Source: Coffea arabica (Eukaryota; Streptophyta; Magnoliopsida; Gentianales; Rubiaceae). From it: a stretch of 64,000 nt of DNA. Under the pieces are notes generated by a model. It made no database searches. It was not told the DNA's origin and saw only the letters and a list, made by a program, of their open reading frames with translations. The position numbers and the translations under genes were made by a program. Of the stretch, positions 1-12,095 are shown one piece after another. The stretch lies in the NCBI RefSeq assembly GCF_036785885.1, contig NC_092329.1:2666001-2730000 (forward strand), read 5' to 3'. Numbering within the stretch: the first letter of the stretch is position 1; each line of letters opens with the position of its first letter.

Positions 1-324
1 CACGAATTTGACTTTTTGCCCATCGGTACAGTACTTTATACTAGTTTAGTTTATATTATTGTAGCAAAGCCAAAAGGTGAATGACAAGCGTAACCAAATC
101 CAAAACAAGGGATATAATGGTCAGTTTGACGAAAACAGCATTTACACTTGGTCAGGGTTGTCGGGGCCCACTAAAGCTGATAGATTTGTACATAAGATTT
201 GTAAAAGAGTCTATCGCCATTATTCTGCTTCAACCACTCTTCCTCTGAGTCTCTTACTATTATTTCGTACTTTTACCGTTTCAACGATAATGAAAGGGTC
301 ATTCAAACCCCTTTTCGTTTTCAG

Positions 325-386
<62 letters not shown>

Positions 387-1070
387 GTGAAATCGACTAT
401 TTCAAGTATCCAATTACCAAAATGCTGTCTTTAAATATAAGGGAAAATTTTATTATAATTTCTTAGAGAGGGCATGATTGAAAAATGCTGCGCGAAAGTG
501 CTAAACTGGCCTTTACAAGAAAACACATTATTTTGTTTAATAAAAAAAAAAAAAGAAGAAGAGGAATGGCGTGAGGAAGTTAAACTGCTTACGTGGGCAT
601 TTTCCATTGGATTACTCGTATCGTACCGGTCCTCGACATCAATTGTCAACTACCAAGCCCAACGAAGACGCCAAAGCATTGATTTAGAATCTTGCTAAGT
701 AGTAGTACCTTTCACACCTCACATGATTTTTTACTAGTCATCATATTATATTCTACTATTGCTATTGAATTAAATTAGTAATGTGTCCCATTTTTATATG
801 AAATCAGAAAAACACCGACCCACACACAAATAGGCAGTAGTGATCCGCCTGAGATTGAGGTTTCAGAAATCCGTTTGGATTGTTATTTTTTGAAATTTTT
901 ATAGAAAAATATATTATAAAAATTTGATGTACGTGCACAAAAAAAAAAAAGTAATTAGCAAATGCGTTAATGTTCTTAATTTTAATTCTCATCTTTTAAA
1001 TCTCAACCCTCCTTTATTAAAAAAAATAAATTAAAAAATAACAGTGACACGCGGATATTTGGAACTGAAA
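1..1070. other. Intergenic, AT-rich, no gene seen
   Basis: No reading frame here resembles a known protein. The stretch holds a TA/T simple repeat (separate entry), an A-run near 541-554 and generally AT-rich plant intergenic sequence. Short open frames are low-complexity and are not called. Confidence 0.6.
326..386. repeat. (TA)n followed by a T-run
   Basis: About 35 bp of alternating TA run directly into about 26 consecutive T. This is a compound microsatellite of the kind left at the tail of retroposed elements or by replication slippage. No target duplication was found around it, so it is called only as a simple repeat. Confidence 0.9.
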
Positions 1071-1085
1071 GCGCATGCAAAATTC

Positions 1086-1293
1086 AGCCCCCCTCGGTTA
1101 GCTCGGGTGGCCTGTGTAGCCTCCTTAGGTGAGACAGGTCTGGGGTTCAACCCTGAGCTTGAGCAACCGGGGTAATACTCTCGGGGATCGGTGGGGTCCG
1201 CTCTCCCTGGGCGATGGGACTAGTGGCACATACGGTATTACCAGTCCGGAGTGTTCGATACCCAGCGACAAAAAAAAAAAAAAAAAAAAAAAA
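1086..1293 (+). mobile_element. tRNA-derived SINE, family 1, with target duplication
   Basis: A 208-bp insertion opens with a tRNA-like promoter. An A-box-like segment lies near 1097-1109 and a clear B box (GGGTTCAACCC) near 1143-1153. The insertion ends in about 24 consecutive A. It is flanked by an exact 15-bp direct repeat, GCGCATGCAAAATTC, at 1071-1085 and 1294-1308, the expected mark of LINE-machinery retroposition. The perfect duplication and long pure A-tail point to a recent insertion. Internal RNA polymerase III promoter and tail identify the class; the named family cannot be fixed without a repeat library. Confidence 0.9.
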
Positions 1294-1308
1294 GCGCATG
1301 CAAAATTC

Positions 1309-4300
1309 CAGATCCAGCTAGGTTTACTGTCATAAGCTGACTCGGTCCACGGTCCAGACCGAGAGTTCGTGATCAAGATAAAGTGCACGTCCATGCTTTT
1401 TAATCTTTTGACCTTTCGTTCTGGATTGCTCGGACTTTATCTCTCTCCTCTTTTCTTATCGTCTTTGGGGAATTCTCCTCATAATTCAAGTTGGAATTTC
1501 TAATGTACAGCACAATAAGTGCATAGAAGTAAACCGACGTTTAGGTAAGGGAATGGATGACGAAGGTTTTGAAGAATTTTACTTGGTGATGATTTGATCG
1601 ATTTTTTTTTTTAAAAAAAAAAAAAGGAAATGCGTTGAATTTTGAACCTCAAGTTTTAATGAGCAAGCAAAGATCAGTACTATCAGTGGAATAATTCTCT
1701 TGATGCCCGATGCGGTTGTAACAAATGCCATCTAGCAATTTGCGGTTTTGTCACTCGAGGTATCTCAATGCTTGTCTATACTGCAGTTATTATATTCATT
1801 AATAAAATCCATGGTCGAGGCTTTGAATGGAAATACAATTCCTTCTAGAATGCGTTCTTTTCCAATCATTCTTCTCGACAAATGTCATTTTGGCACGTAT
1901 ATACTACTTGGATTTTTTTTTTAATCAAAAACATGTATTTTCATTGTATTATCTGCACTACTTGCAAAAATTACATCAAACAAGATACAAAATACATACA
2001 TAAATTTATGTAAATCTAAAAATCAACAGATCTAAAAGGTCAATAAGTAATAAATATAAAGACAATTAATATTGAAACTTCAAAAACATCCTGTGTTCCG
2101 ATGAATCATTGCAACTCAAATTCAATAGATTTGTAAATGCTTTTCAATGGTCTAATCGAAAATTATGGGTCTGTATGAATTACGTGTTTCTAGATGTGTT
2201 TTGAAAAATTACACTATAGTATTGTATTGAAAAACTTTCTAGTGTGGATGGATTTCATATGGATTAAGTGCTTTTGGAAAATATTTTGGGATTTTTTAAA
2301 ATTAAAAATTCATGGGGTTAATTTTTTTTAATTTGTCAATTTTCACCACCACCACCATTCCCTTCCCCTCCTCCCTCCTTCATCGCTGCTACCTCCCTTT
2401 TCCCTCCCCTTTTTCCCTGCCTCATTCTCTTCTCTCTTCCTCCCCTTCCTTTCTCCTTCATTCTCATTCGCGCTTTTCATTCTCCTCCCTCCTCCCCTCC
2501 CTTCCTCTCATCTAGTTACGGTCACAAAAAAATTATATAGTCAAATGTAAACCTTAATTTTAAGTTTAATAGATGACTTAATTTTATACAACTAAACAAA
2601 AAACTTATTTTAATTTTGTCATACTTTTACACAAACAATTTTATTATTTCATTTTTTAAAAAAATAAAAATAATTTTCTAACTACTCAAATGTTGTCACA
2701 TGATGATAACATTTTCAGTTTGAAATTTAAAAGATTAACTGTATAATTAAAAAAGTAATAAGCTTATTTAAAGAAATATTTGGTTATCAAATAAAAACTA
2801 AGTGAGCGATCAAGTCTTATACACATTTAAATGAAAATCCAATGTTCACACATTGTCAAAAAAATTACATACACTTGGTTTCTAACGAAAAAAAGACCCA
2901 TAATTGTTTTTAAAAAATCAGTCTAAAAAACCGGACGAATTTCTAGTTGAACCAGCGGATCAAACAAGTTTGTTCAAATTTGATCAGGTTAACTCCTTAT
3001 TCAGTCAAGTTAGAGGCCGGGCCTAAACTAATGGTTAGTTCATTGGACCGAATGGTTAAACTTGCACTATGCATGAATGGTCTCAGCTGCATAACTGTGT
3101 ATTTATCTTTTCTTTTTTAATTTCTCGTAAGGGAGAGATATGATTTAGGAAGTGTGATGGGGAAGGGGGACTCGAATTCATATTTTTAATTTTTGAGATC
3201 TCAATCTTACTTATTAGACCAAAACCCTCTCAACAAACTTATTTATCAAATAGTTTCGATAGTGGATTATTTCAGAAATCTATTTGGTTGCATCATCAAT
3301 ATTTTTTTTCAATCATTTACTTTTTTAACTCGCATATATCACATGTATTTTTAAAAAAAAAAAATTATCCGAAACAATCTATTATCTAAACACACTAAAG
3401 TATTTCTTAAAATATCATGATTGTGACTCAAAATTTGCGAACATACTAGGGTAAACATGGTAAACATTTGAGGATATAAAACTTGTGAGACCAAGAGGAA
3501 GGGAAGATTTTAATTAAACATTATGAGACCAAGTGCGATGGTAACTTTTTTTTTTTTTTTTGTTTTTTAAACGATAGTTTATATTGATACTGTAGTATAG
3601 AACTTACGAGAGAGGATTTTTTATTATGGGGATGTTGTGGTATGCAACCGTATGATTTTTCAGGAAAACAACTCAAGAAAATATGTATGAATTTAAAAGT
3701 AACCCAAGACTCATATCCTTCTTGAATATGAGCTCTGGGACATCTTGAATGAATTTAAAAACATATTTGAAGAAATTCTGACCTACATTTGGAATGGTTG
3801 CGGATGATGAGCATCAGTGCCTTGTAATAGTGTGATGTGGATCATCCAACTCAGATTCACATAATGTAAGGATTCTGCTTGAATAAGCATTTGAACAAAA
3901 CCTCTACTCAGGAGGTTGGGACATCTGTAGATGCCCTTACGAGTAGGAATCATCAAAAGCTAGGTAAAGTCCAACAAAGTGATCCAGCAAGCGTTCATTG
4001 ATAAGAAGGGGTCTGGGAAAGCTTGAACCCACTCCTGCATTCATGCTGTGCTGCATAGGTAGTTTCATCACTGAAAATATCTTTAGACCATTCAATTTTT
4101 TAGGGTGAAACTCTGCGTCACTTGAGATTGACTTGAGTTACTGAATACTTTTTTTCATTTAAGGTGCCTAGCCTGTAACATTTGCCTCGAGGCTGAATTC
4201 CCTTGTGGGATCTGGATACTTTTTTTTCAGCAATGATAATAGTTGTATAATCGAATCTATCATATTTTATAGGAAAGAAAAGCCTAAAGAGGTTATGTAA

Positions 4301-4590
4301 GAGATTAGTAGGCATACGGACTTGACTAGATCAAATGAGTGTTCTGACACCTCTTTTAAATTCTCTTCACTATAGGTGGGTTTTGAACCCTCAACCTACG
4401 ATTCAAAGAAAGATTTAGTACATATTTAATGACCATTGAGTCAAAGTTTCAATGGTTTGGGATCTAGATACAAGGGTGCTCAAAACTTTTCTTTCTATTT
4501 GTTGAACTGATTATTTCATTTTGACAGATGCTCCTTTCGTCTCCCTTTTATCCTGCGTCTTCCACAAGTGACTAATATGAAAAATCTGGT
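1309..4590. other. Intergenic sequence, no gene seen
   Basis: AT-rich sequence without a supportable gene. It includes short A/T homopolymers, a pyrimidine tract (separate entry) and a stretch near 3150-3240 reading like worn repeat sequence. No intact element boundaries could be set. Confidence 0.55.
2339..2515 (+). repeat. C/T-rich low-complexity tract
   Basis: About 175 bp composed almost entirely of C and T with CTCC and TTCC units. A short open frame here is a by-product of this composition (Ser/Pro/Leu only) and is not a gene. Confidence 0.8.
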
Positions 4591-4601
4591 GATTGTTGCT
4601 T

Positions 4602-4905
4602 AAAAAGATGAATTCGTCTCGTCTTCAAATTTTTGTTTGGCCACATATACATGATTTAATTTTGTTTGGTCACATGTACATGACTGTGGGGCAATTCCCC
4701 TGCCACCACCAACCCAAACAAGAAGATTGCAAACTATTTTTACTTGGATCATTAAGACGCGTCCAGTTTATTGTGGGAATGATACTCCAAAGTATCATCA
4801 GTTGAAAGCTGGAGAATCAGCCAGTTTGACGTAGGTATGGCACACCAAGTATCATCTGCCGCAGGATTGGTTTTCCAAGTATCATCAGTCGAAAGCTGAG
4901 AAATC
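4602..4905. repeat. Degenerate short direct repeats
   Basis: Near 4622-4685 a unit of about 40 bp containing GTTTGGYCACATRTACATGA occurs twice. Near 4788-4905 a CCAAGTATCATCAGT-type segment followed by GAAAGCTG occurs twice in full, with one shortened copy between. The copies differ at several positions, so this is an old local duplication. Confidence 0.65.
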
Positions 4906-5214
4906 TTCTCTCTCTCTTAGTATTTACATTCATCGGCTATCCTTACTTTGAAAATTTCTTCAGTCTTTTACGGTTATTATTTCTTGAATTCAAGATCCCA
5001 CTGAATTATCAACTTGAAAAAATTAACCAATATTCGAATGATAAAGGGTTGAATAAAGCATGAATCCAGAAGAAAAAAACACACAGGCCATGATGCTGAA
5101 ACGTTTGGTTGGGCCGGAAATTCTGATTAGTCATAAACTTCTTAACTCTTCTTCTTCAAAAGGGGACGTGCAAACTTTCGATTGATCTCACACCAATTAC
5201 AAGTATATCGAGTT

Positions 5215-5480
5215 AAAATCATCAATTACATTTTAACTAACTAAAGACACATTTAATAAAATTTAAATCTAAAATTTTAAATTTTAAATTTTAAATTTAA
5301 ATTTATTAAATTATGCAATTATTAAATATTAAATTTAATGCATTTAAATGCATAATTCTGACTGAATAAATAAATAATTTATCATTTAATTTAAAAAAAA
5401 TTATCTAAAAAATTCAATAACATTTAATTAATTTAAATACTCAATTTTTAGTTACCAAATAATCCGAATATTTTAAAATT
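5215..5480. repeat. AT-rich MITE-like remnant
   Basis: A very AT-rich block with repeated AAATTTTAAATTT words begins ACACATTTAATAAA and ends near a TAGTTACCAAATAAT segment. A second block at about 10196-10440 starts in a similar way (ACGCATTTAATAAA). The shared ends suggest copies of one non-autonomous DNA element. Terminal repeats are weak and no target duplication is clear. Confidence 0.35.
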
Positions 5481-6472
5481 TAACTTTATTAAATTTTAAG
5501 TACGAAATTAAATTAAGACTATCCAGCTTAAGGATGAAATTCTTTAGAAGGAAAAACCCGGTCAATTTCTTATCTTAGTTGTGTTATACAACCCTCTTTA
5601 TACTATGAGAGGAAGACGACTAGAAGAGGACATGAAGGAAGCCCATCGTACTCCAGCCACAGGTGTTAGTAAGTAATACCGGCCGGGCATTTTTGCGTTG
5701 GGGTCGCGTGTTCAGAACCTCCAAAAAATGCCCATTTCTCATCTTAAATTTTCTTATACGATACGATATCTCCGAGAGAGCTTTTTTTTTTTGTCAGACT
5801 TTTTCAAGTAAAGCAATTAAACCTAATCCCAAATCCATCTCAAAAGCAGGCAACTCAGGCAACTTGGAACTTAACTACCCGACCCTCGAACCCATTAGAA
5901 TCGAACAACGAAAAGGTTGGAAGGGAAGCTTCTACCCCTTAGAAGCTTCTACTGGACCTTATCCGAGAGAGCTTAAAATTGTATTCTCATAGGAGTACAT
6001 ACCATCTGTCATCCAACCAGGATGCGCACCGCTTTATTTTGTCTTATGGGGGAAAGTTTATGCGACTGACAACATGCCAATGATTGAATTTCGACCAAAA
6101 TTGGAACCGATTGAAAATTAAGAAAACAAGAGATCAAATTAAACAACCATAAGCAATTAATCTCAAATTTACAAGACCCTGAACACACCAATTATTTCAT
6201 AATTAAGCGCACTAACCTTCCACATTAAGGAAAAAAAAAGGTCAAACACAGCAGTAACAGGACCACAACCGCATTAATGATAGACGGATAATCGTGTGGT
6301 GGTCAGCCTCCCAATCCAATTTCAAGTCCCAAAACCGAAGGACTCAAAACCCACCAACACTCAAAACAGGATACAGAAGGGTAGATAGGGAAAAAAAAAG
6401 TGATTTGGCCATTATTTATTACAAGACCTCCTTGATGTCTAAAACATCAAATTACCCCCAAAAAACCCAGAT

Positions 6473-6991
6473 CTAAGAAAGCTGGCCGCAGTTGGAGATC
6501 ACCACCGGCTTGGAGGTCCTTCCAGAAGAAGACCCAACCTGCTCAACCGCCTTCACCACATCCATACCCTCCGTGATACGGCCGAACACGACGTGCTTGC
6601 CGTCGAGCCATGCGGTCTTGTCGGTGCAGATGAAGAACTGAGAGCCATTGGTGTTGGGTCCGGCGTTAGCCATGGACAAAATCCCTGGACCAGTGTGCTT
6701 CTTGATGAAGTTCTCATCCTCGAACTTGGATCCGTAGATCGACTCGCCTCCGGTGCCGTTTCCGGCGGTGAAGTCGCCTCCCTGGCACATGAAACCGGGG
6801 ATCACGCGGTGGAAGGTCGATCCTTTGAAGTGCAAGGGCTTACCGCTCCTTCCGACGCCTTTCTCGCCGGTACAGAGTGCGCGGAAGTTCTCGGCGGTGC
6901 GGGGAGTCGTGTCTGCGTAGAGCTCCATGCAGATACGGCCGGCAGGGCTACCGCCGATGGACATGTCGAAGAAGACTTTAGGGTTGGACAT
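6473..6991 (-). CDS. CYP: Cyclophilin-type peptidyl-prolyl cis-trans isomerase, cytosolic
   Basis: A 172-residue single-exon protein starting [10 protein letters not shown] and ending CGQLS. It is a single-domain cyclophilin that catalyses cis-trans isomerisation of Xaa-Pro bonds and binds cyclosporin A. The active-site block [15 protein letters not shown] (around residues 60-75) carries the catalytic Arg, with Phe and Gln. The [15 protein letters not shown] block and the Trp of [12 protein letters not shown] complete the ligand pocket. The insertion GVGRSGKPL near residues 46-54 is the plant cytosolic loop. There is no signal or transit peptide, so a cytosolic or nuclear location is expected. 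Length matches plant CYP18/ROC proteins of about 172 residues. Intronless structure is normal for this group. GC content is higher than in the surroundings, as is usual for this coding sequence. Confidence 0.97.
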   Translation of the reverse strand: MSNPKVFFDMSIGGSPAGRICMELYADTTPRTAENFRALCTGEKGVGRSGKPLHFKGSTFHRVIPGFMCQGGDFTAGNGTGGESIYGSKFEDENFIKKHTGPGILSMANAGPNTNGSQFFICTDKTAWLDGKHVVFGRITEGMDVVKAVEQVGSSSGRTSKPVVISNCGQLS

Positions 6992-7102
6992 TCTGGTTAA
7001 GGATTCGGAATAGGATTACAATTGGACTGGAACCCAAGTGAGCCAGCAAGTGCGAAGAGGAGTAAAGCGAGTGAGACGAGGAGGCTTGATGTGGTGCGGT
7101 GC

Positions 7103-7301
7103 CCTTTATAGTGCCGGGGGACGGGAAATATCTTTATCCTTTTGATCTTGACCGTTGATACGGGACACGTGTCGTCAAGCGATAACATGAATTGAAAGGA
7201 GATGGCGACGAGAGAGCAAAGGGGGGCCTCCACATGCATGTCATGCGCTGATTTTTGTCGGTTAGTGTGGAGGTTCGTGGGGGCCACTAAAGCACCACGT
7301 G
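7103..7301 (-). promoter_or_regulatory. Cyclophilin promoter: TATA box and two G-boxes
   Basis: On the minus strand a TATA box (CTATAAAGG) lies at about 7104-7111, roughly 115 nt upstream of the cyclophilin start codon. A 10-bp perfect palindrome GACACGTGTC lies at 7164-7173, and a second CACGTG core at 7296-7301. CACGTG cores are bound by bZIP and bHLH factors and act as ABA/stress or light elements. Responsiveness is inferred, not shown. Confidence 0.65.
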
Positions 7302-7339
7302 CCGTGATGCGGTAATCTTCCTCATCCATCATTAACCTA

Positions 7340-8118
7340 ATCCTGATGGGCCTTCCGCGGAAAGTAATGAGCTCGAACGGAGGCTTGCTCTGGATTGGAT
7401 TGGGTTGCCATAAAGCGTCCTTATGGGCTTGGTTCTTTCATTTGGGTTGGATTTTATTAATGATGGAGTATTAGTCGGCTCGTTGTTTTTTTCTTTTTTT
7501 TTTTTAAATAAAGCTTAAAGTTTGTCGTTCCTTCAAAAATCTCTCAAAATTTTTTCTACCTGCCTTTGCCAATCTTTATCTTTTAGCCTTGTTTTTGTGC
7601 TTAAAGACGTGCAAGAATCCTTCAGGAGGAAAAAAAAAAAAAAACGTGCAAGAAACAAATTCTGGAGGATAAATATTGGAAATGATAGGACCTCTACTTT
7701 TCAGATTAGAAAATGCTATGACAAAAAAGCTGAACTCCATAAATTGACTAGTACTAAAATTTTGGAAGCCCGAGGATATTTAGCAATTTTCTTTTCATGA
7801 CTCTTTTTGTGATGGGATGATAAAGTTCTTTGAACATGTACTTGGTGTCAAAAGCACTCCTTTTTTTTGGGTTGGGGATTAAATTTTGATATGAGGTATT
7901 GAAAGAAAGAGAACGATATATTGTTGGCTTTTTTTTTTTTTTTTTTTGTAACGGCACATCTAATTTAAACTAACCTACTTCAACTCCTACTTGACCCTAC
8001 CCTATATTTGGATTTTGAGAGTATAAAATGTTGGATTCGTTTGGTTTCCAGGCAGCCTGCGCTACCACTGGCTAAAAGGCATAAAAACAATAGAGCAGAG
8101 AGGTGTGTGTTTTCCTGG
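7340..8118. other. Intergenic sequence with A/T homopolymers, no gene seen
   Basis: No supportable gene. It contains T-runs near 7487-7504 and 7929-7947 and an A-run near 7630-7644. Short frames are AT-rich noise. Confidence 0.6.
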
Positions 8119-8131
8119 GAGTGGTTGATAT

Positions 8132-8345
8132 ATATATATATTTTTTGGTAATCCGGATCATGCCCGAACCCGAGTCCTTTGGACCCGAGCCGGCACACCA
8201 AACCGAAGGGAAGCCGATAGCCCCATACAGCTTTCCCGGGCGAGTCAGGATGTGCAGCGCAGCGGGCATGAATCGAACCCCGATCAGTGAAGAAGCCAGC
8301 AACACAGCACCGACCCCTCAATTGCTGCGCCATATGCCTTGGGGC
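8132..8345 (-). mobile_element. tRNA-derived SINE, family 2, with target duplication
   Basis: A GC-rich insertion of about 214 bp in AT-rich surroundings, on the minus strand. Its head lies near 8345 (CCCCAAGGCATATGGCGCAG), with an A-box-like segment and a B box (GGGGTTCGATTC, 8270-8281 on the complement). The tail is A-rich and TA-rich, around 8132-8146. A 13-bp direct repeat GAGTGGTTGATAT flanks it at 8119-8131 and 8346-8358. The head and B-box sequences differ from the SINEs at 1086 and 37925, so it is a separate family. Confidence 0.85.
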
Positions 8346-8516
8346 GAGTGGTTGATATTAAATTAACTCAATTCAAACTGGCGTGGATATTTGAGGTTTT
8401 CAACTTTTCATCTGTCTTGTTGTCATGTTCAGTTTGAGTTTTGGTACCATTGTGCTGCGGTTTTTAATTTAAGACAAGACCATTAATGCAGAACATCTAC
8501 CCAGAATAGAATAATA

Positions 8517-8962
8517 CTCCCTCCGTCCCATTTTGTTAGTCTTGGTTTTTTTTTCACACAGATTAAGAAAGTGTAATTAATTTGGTTGAAAACGTAAATT
8601 TAGATTAATAATTTCCTAAAATACCCTTATGCTAATCACAAAGAGTGCAAATTAATATCAGTTACAGCTAATGGTGCCAATAAATATCAGTTACCGCCAA
8701 TAGTACACCCTGATTGTTTCAATTACCGCCAATAGTGCCAATAAATAACAAAGATAGACTTTTCATTTATCTATGTATTGGAAAAGCTCAATGTATTCAA
8801 TGTAGTGAGTTAGTATTTAATAACAATGTATTAATAACAAGATATTTAATAAGGGTATTTTAGACAATTTGAAAGATTACTACATTCCTTAATGGGAAAG
8901 TTGACTACAATTTGGGACAGACGAAAAAGAAAAACAAGACTAACAAAACGGGACGGAGGGAG
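8517..8962. mobile_element. Stowaway-like MITE (Tc1/mariner type)
   Basis: The element starts CTCCCTCCGTCCC and ends with its reverse complement, GGGACGGAGGGAG. The inverted repeat extends about 28 bp with few mismatches. It sits between TA dinucleotides (8515-8516 and 8963-8964), the mariner target duplication. At 446 bp it is longer than most Stowaway copies. The interior contains several imperfect copies of an AGTTACCGCCAATAGTGCC unit. It encodes no transposase and would depend on one made elsewhere. Confidence 0.93.
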
Positions 8963-9186
8963 TACTACTATAGTACTTATGCTCTAACCAAATTAAAAGG
9001 AAAAATTAACAAGCGAATCACACAAGGAGGGAGACAAATCGCAAAAAAAAAAAAAATAAAGAAAAAGGTCCAAGAAAGCGTCTTTTCTTTGGACCGGCTC
9101 TGCTTCTGCACTTGTGTAAGAATTAAATATAAGTGGCCGTCCATGCTCGATGGCGCTTGGATTTTCAATCAATTGTTTAACTTCTT

Positions 9187-9212
9187 TATATATATATATA
9201 TATATATATATT
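9187..9212. repeat. (TA)n microsatellite
   Basis: About 13 uninterrupted TA units in intergenic DNA. Confidence 0.9.
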
Positions 9213-11340
9213 ATGTAAAAGAGTTGTGTAACTCAAGTATGTTATGACGCACTCATGCCTGCTCCCATTAAATTTTTTTTTTTTAATAAGTGGAAGTTGT
9301 GAAATTTATGCTAATAAACATATCTCGAGGGCATCAGATTCTGAAGCAATTTCGCTATTGTTATTTCAACGGTTATCATTTTTGCTTTGTTGATGCTAAG
9401 ATTTATATGTGCGGCCTATTAAAAACCCATTTTTTGTTATATCAGTAAGGTGCTCAAATTTCCGCCCTGTATTGTTTGAGAAGGGATTCCGAATATTTTC
9501 TCTTCTTGTTCAATGAATACAAAAAGAAAGCAATAACCTTAACCAGCAATATATAAACATTAAATGAACAACTAATAAGCATGGAGGAAGTTTTACGACT
9601 CTAAAGTCCAAACCGCCGTGATACAACCGGAAATGTATCTTCTCAAGCTGCCGCCTGCCCGATTCCCCCCCACCGGTCACTTTGAATTTTGAGCCATTTT
9701 CGTATTTTGGACGAATTGAACCCTTAACAAACAATTCGGCCTCGAGGGTTCGGTTTGAGTTAAAATTTTAACGGATTCAAACAAGAATTAAGATTTGGTT
9801 AATATATCAAATTGAATTTGAACTTGTACATAGTTGGCCCGTTAAGGCTTGAACAATTTTTAATATTTTTATTTAAAATATTTATTAATAACTTATGTAA
9901 AATTATGCGTTTATTATTTTACTACATAGATATTATATATAATTTCATATTAAAATTAAAAAATTAAATAGCATTTTGATATCTTAAATCGAATTTGAGT
10001 CTATCGAATATTAAATTGAACTTAAATTAGAATAAAATCTAATTTTTTTATTTTTTATTTTACAAATCTTGATAACCAAACGAGTTTCACCAAGCAACTG
10101 ACCTTTTTATTAAATAATAACCCTTTAAATTAAATGGGAATTTAATGTGCCAATTGGATTCCAACTATTTTGCTTCCTTATCCTTATCACAACTTAGGAC
10201 GCATTTAATAAACCTAAAGTCTGAAAACTAAAAACTGAAAATTAAAATCTGAATTCGTTAAGTTACTAAATCATTAATAGTAAATCTGACATTTGAGTAT
10301 ATATCACATTAAATTAAGTGATAAGTAAATAGTTTATCACCGTTGTTTAGAAAATTTAGTATCACTTAAGTAATTCAGATATATTTTTTTTTTATCAAAT
10401 GCATTAAACTCGTTAATTTAAATGTTGAATTGGGTTATTAAATAAGAGCTTAGTCAACTCCGAATGCCTGTTGGGAACATTTTACAACATAAATTCATCA
10501 TAATAGACCAAACCAGCCTAGGAGATTCTTTTTTTCCTATTTAAGGAAGCCATGGAGATTCTTGGTTGGTCCTTGGGCGTTGTCATGCGCTTTTGCCATC
10601 AACTATGGTCGAAGTGAAGGTAACACATTAACGAAGGATCAGCAGCCAATTGGCAATTGTCAACACAACAATCAATTAGCAAGCATGAATCACTTTTTCA
10701 TAAAAAAATTATCTGCTTAGAAAAAAAAAATCAAATCTGGATTTGTTTGAAATAGTGAAATAATACCTGCTTCAAAATACACATTCGTATGTTTTGTGCA
10801 CTGTTCATAATTACCTTGGGGTACCATTGGAGCACTAATGAATAATCACATGTGAAAAAATTTTAGTTGAGAAATGAATCAACCTAGTCTTAAACCTTAA
10901 ACAAGTACTAGCATCTTGGACATGACTCATTTTTAGTGGATTCTCTTCCAATTCATACAACCATAGAAAATGGAAAAAGAACCCATGAGAAAAAAAGCCA
11001 AGTCCCTAACATCAACCCGTTAATTTTAATTCAATCTTTGATTGATGAGCACAAATTTTGGCATCTACTTATTAAGAAACGATATCAAAAGTTGCTTTCG
11101 CTCAACTAAACATTAGCTGAACCTTAATTCTGTCCGATTAATACAAAAGCTAAACTTCAACAAAGTTCGAAGTTTGCTAACAACTAAAGCAAGATCAATT
11201 ATCACGACCAAATGTGGAAAAATTCTATTCCGATTCTCCTGAATCGAAAGGATTGGTGAAAGGATTTTGTCTTGAAAGGAACAGTTGACGTTTTTGACGA
11301 ATGAGCAAAAAATTCTGAAAATGCCATTCAATCCATTTTG
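9213..11340. other. Intergenic, AT-rich, MITE-like remnant inside
   Basis: No gene is seen. About 9735-10085 contains repeated TTGAATTTGA-like words. About 10196-10440 is an AT-rich block whose start (ACGCATTTAATAAACC) resembles the block at 5215. Ends are too decayed for a firm element call. Confidence 0.45.
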
Positions 11341-11357
11341 TCGCCTATAAAATATTT

Positions 11358-11399
11358 TAGCATTTAACTGCTACTAAATAATTGAGTAGTTAAATGCTA
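11358..11399. repeat. Short inverted repeat able to form a hairpin
   Basis: The arm TAGCATTTAACT plus a few bases is mirrored as AGTAGTTAAATGCTA about 10 bp later, giving a 12-15 bp stem with a small bulge and an AT loop. It lies about 700 bp upstream of the LIN-like start codon. It could be the scar of a tiny inverted-repeat element, and no function is implied. Confidence 0.7.
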
Positions 11400-11403
11400 T
11401 ATT

Positions 11404-12095
11404 CCCCCGGTCCACGCTTTGCTGTTGGATTGATCAAATGTTGATGATTACAGAGCTTAATCCAAAGGGAGCCGGCAGCCAGCTAGCAGCCTCGAAAAAG
11501 CCGGCATCCTTCCCTTTTCCCTCTTCTTGTTACAATTTCCCCCCCTGCTCATCATGAATGAGACTTGTGCTGACTGTTCATGTCAAATCCGTACTTTTCA
11601 GATTTTCTTGAGTCCTGTTAAAAGTCGGTTTCTGTATCATAGATTCTGATGACTGAAAGACCATTCAGAGACAAGAGATAGATCATCTGAATTCGGAAGC
11701 TCTTATAGCTTCTTCAACAAGTTTCTTCAGTTGGTTTCTTGAAATTCTGAAACACTCCAGCTCAGAGATTGCTGCTTCTTTTTTCAGGCGAAAGAAGGCA
11801 AAAACAAGCAAGCACGACTCTGCCCAGAGAGTTATCCTTCATTCTGCAATTTCAGTACTTTATCTATCTCTAGCATCGTTTTTATCGAGAGTTTCTCTCC
11901 ATACATTGTACAGTAATTAAAAGCCAGTTATTTTTAAGCTTCTGGGATAGTTGGCTTTTAGACGATTGGTGGTAGTAGCACGTGGAAGAATAGGTTAGGT
12001 TTCTACGTACCCAACAAATTGCAATTTTACCTGATGTTAGAAAAACATTAGGCATATCATTTGAAATTCATTGGTTTGGTGAGTTTGGTTACGAA
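11404..12095 (+). promoter_or_regulatory. Upstream region and probable leader of the LIN-like gene
   Basis: This is the stretch directly ahead of the start codon at 12096. It is less AT-rich than the intergenic DNA before it and carries a G-box core CACGTG at 11979-11984. A transcription start could not be fixed. Confidence 0.4.

Noticed and set aside
1086-1160. A tRNA gene suggested by the GGGTTCAACCC box
   Set aside because: The acceptor stem and cloverleaf do not close, and the A-tail with target duplication shows a SINE.
1129-1335. 68-codon plus-strand frame
   Set aside because: It lies in the SINE body and its A-tail; the poly-lysine comes from the A-run.
6593-7000. 135-codon plus-strand frame over the cyclophilin gene
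   Set aside because: It is the antisense shadow of a GC-rich conserved coding exon; the minus-strand protein is clearly the real one.
7980-8366. Several frames of 77-117 codons on both strands
   Set aside because: They run through the SINE at 8132-8345, whose GC-rich sequence is open by chance.
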